A DNA stretch of 64,000 bases, from contig NZ_JACHEE010000012.1 of the NCBI RefSeq assembly GCF_014207375.1, positions 116,436 to 180,435 of the forward strand, read 5' to 3'. The stretch comes from Arthrobacter sp. AZCC_0090 (GTDB lineage: Bacteria; Actinomycetota; Actinomycetes; Actinomycetales; Micrococcaceae). A program made the translations under genes and the position numbers. Below are positions 62,986 through 64,000 of the stretch, one piece after another. Numbering within the stretch: position 1 is the stretch's first letter; each line of letters begins with the position of its first letter. The notes below the pieces were generated by a model. That model worked only from the letters and a program-made list of their open reading frames with translations. It did not search any database and was not told where the DNA came from.

Positions 62986-63735
62986 TCACGCGGCTCCGGA
63001 GACACCGGACCTTGGTCCAAGTGGGTGTTCATGTCGAGGGTGAATCGTCCGTAGGGGTTGATATGAGTCCAGAACAACGGCGTCAGACCCCTGCGGGTCT
63101 TCTGGCTCGATCAATCCATTGAACTCCGGGACCTCGAGCACGGTTTGCAGCATCAGCGTGTTGACCAGGATCAGCGAGGATCGGAGCAAGTGCAGGGCAA
63201 GCATAGACACTTCGGTCGTCTCCCGGTCCGGACCGGTGAGGTCACGGTTCTTCCCATAAAACACGACTTCGTTTCCGCTGTTCCAATTCTCCACCACCTG
63301 CAGCCCGGAATTGATTTCCCGACGGAGGTCCTCGCTTGCGAGGAAGTCGGCGGCGAACATCGTCCTCACGACCCTGTCGAGCTCCTCCAGGGCCTGATAG
63401 GTGGGGTGTTTTGGTCCGCCCCGGATGAAACGGCGCAGGATCGTCTCCGACTCGGCAGTACCGAGTTTGAGGGCGGTGGCGTACTTGACCATCTGGTCAT
63501 ATTGCTGGGCGATAAGATCCCAGTCGATCGGCCTGGAGAGCACCGGGTTGACCTCCCCGTAAACCTCGTCGTTGCTGGCCCGGTAGAGGCGGATCGAGCC
63601 GACATTCTTCAACCTCGGCAACAGCTTGAAACACAGGAGTTCGGTGAACGCGAACTCCACAATCGAGGCCTCTTCACCCCGCCGGTAGTCCCCGCCAGCA
63701 GCCGGTTGTCCAGTTGCTCCAGTGACCTGGTCAAT
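62986..63735 (-). pseudogene. Tn3-family transposase, C-terminal part
   Basis: About 220 codons match the end of Tn3-type transposases: LLPRLKNVGSIRLYRASND, LIAQQYDQMVKYATALKLG, RRFIRGGPKHPTYQALEELD, GLQVVENWNSGNEVVFYGKN and GPDRETTEVSMLALHLLRSS. The catalytic N-terminal two thirds are missing; upstream of 63735 it is cut off next to a monooxygenase fragment. No resolvase is in view. Confidence 0.85.
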
Positions 63736-63784
63736 CTCGTTTGAAGGTCAAAAATGAACTTGCTCGGATCCAGAGGTTCCGCAG

Positions 63785-64000
63785 CGCCTCGTAGTGGAAC
63801 AAGGCAGACGCCTCGTCGCGACCACGTACGCCGGGGGCGGATGGCTCACCACGCTCGCGCTCGAGGCATGGGGCGCGTCCGACGATAGGTACTTCGACGC
63901 CATCGCCCGCGTGGACGTACCGCGGTGGACTGCCGGCCGCGTGGTGTTGCTCGGTGACGCGGCGAGTTGCATCTCGTTGTTCGGTGAAGGCTCCAGCAGC
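63785..64000 (+). pseudogene. FAD-dependent monooxygenase fragment, 5'-truncated, runs off the window
   Basis: The frame reads RLVATTYAGGGWLTTLALEA, YFDAIARVDVPRWTAGRVVL, LGDAASCISLFGEGSS, the FAD ribityl-binding GD motif of PHBH-type monooxygenases (tetracycline destructase-like group). The N-terminal GxGxxG part is missing next to the Tn3 fragment; the 3' end is outside the window. Confidence 0.75.

Overview
The window is high-GC actinobacterial DNA. Gene content, codon use and operon style point to a soil Micrococcaceae strain (Arthrobacter, Pseudarthrobacter or Paenarthrobacter type); this is inferred from protein flavour, not from a marker gene. It is an accessory, catabolic region: about a dozen transport and degradation modules separated by broken genes, tRNA 3'-end fragments, toxin-antitoxin (TA) modules and transposase remnants.

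Left part, 1-15.4 kb. After a frameshifted Gfo/Idh/MocA oxidoreductase and a sugar-isomerase-like gene comes a decayed Doc-type TA module. Next is a two-armed catabolic cluster: MHS transporter, Dabb protein, FAD dehydrogenase, SDR and IclR on the minus strand, then a second FAD dehydrogenase, a second IclR and a complete P450 / ferredoxin reductase / ferredoxin system on the plus strand. The set matches the logic of the cyclohexanecarboxylate aromatisation (chc) pathway: hydroxylate, oxidise to the ketone, desaturate twice to an aromatic acid. An intact Doc TA module follows.

Middle part, 15.4-42.4 kb, lies between two near-identical junction sequences. Each has a 19-bp palindrome, two arm-like repeats 21 bp apart, and the same 22-bp tRNA 3' end. 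Each sits directly downstream of a TA module of a different family. Inside are a LacI-controlled CUT1 sugar importer with ThuA, Gfo/Idh and GH51 arabinofuranosidase genes; a graveyard of truncated glycosidases (GH51, GH36, GH3); a broken MFS exporter; lpd; a quinone-response set (MhqO-like dioxygenase, MhqD-like esterase, MarR, YceI); and a maleylacetate reductase fused to a GNAT gene by a 34-bp tandem duplication.

Right part, 42.4-64 kb, is a fructan and fructose island. An Opp-type ABC importer with its own LacI and a cytoplasmic GH32 enzyme probably imports and cleaves oligofructosides. A secreted 874-aa GH32 fructanase with nested accessory modules acts outside the cell. A second LacI regulator, an Frc-type ABC importer and a PfkB fructokinase capture released fructose. 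Several GACAnCGTTGTC boxes tie this regulon together, and one perfect copy lies in front of the MHS transporter 49 kb away. The window ends in a Tn3-family transposase fragment abutting a truncated FAD monooxygenase gene.
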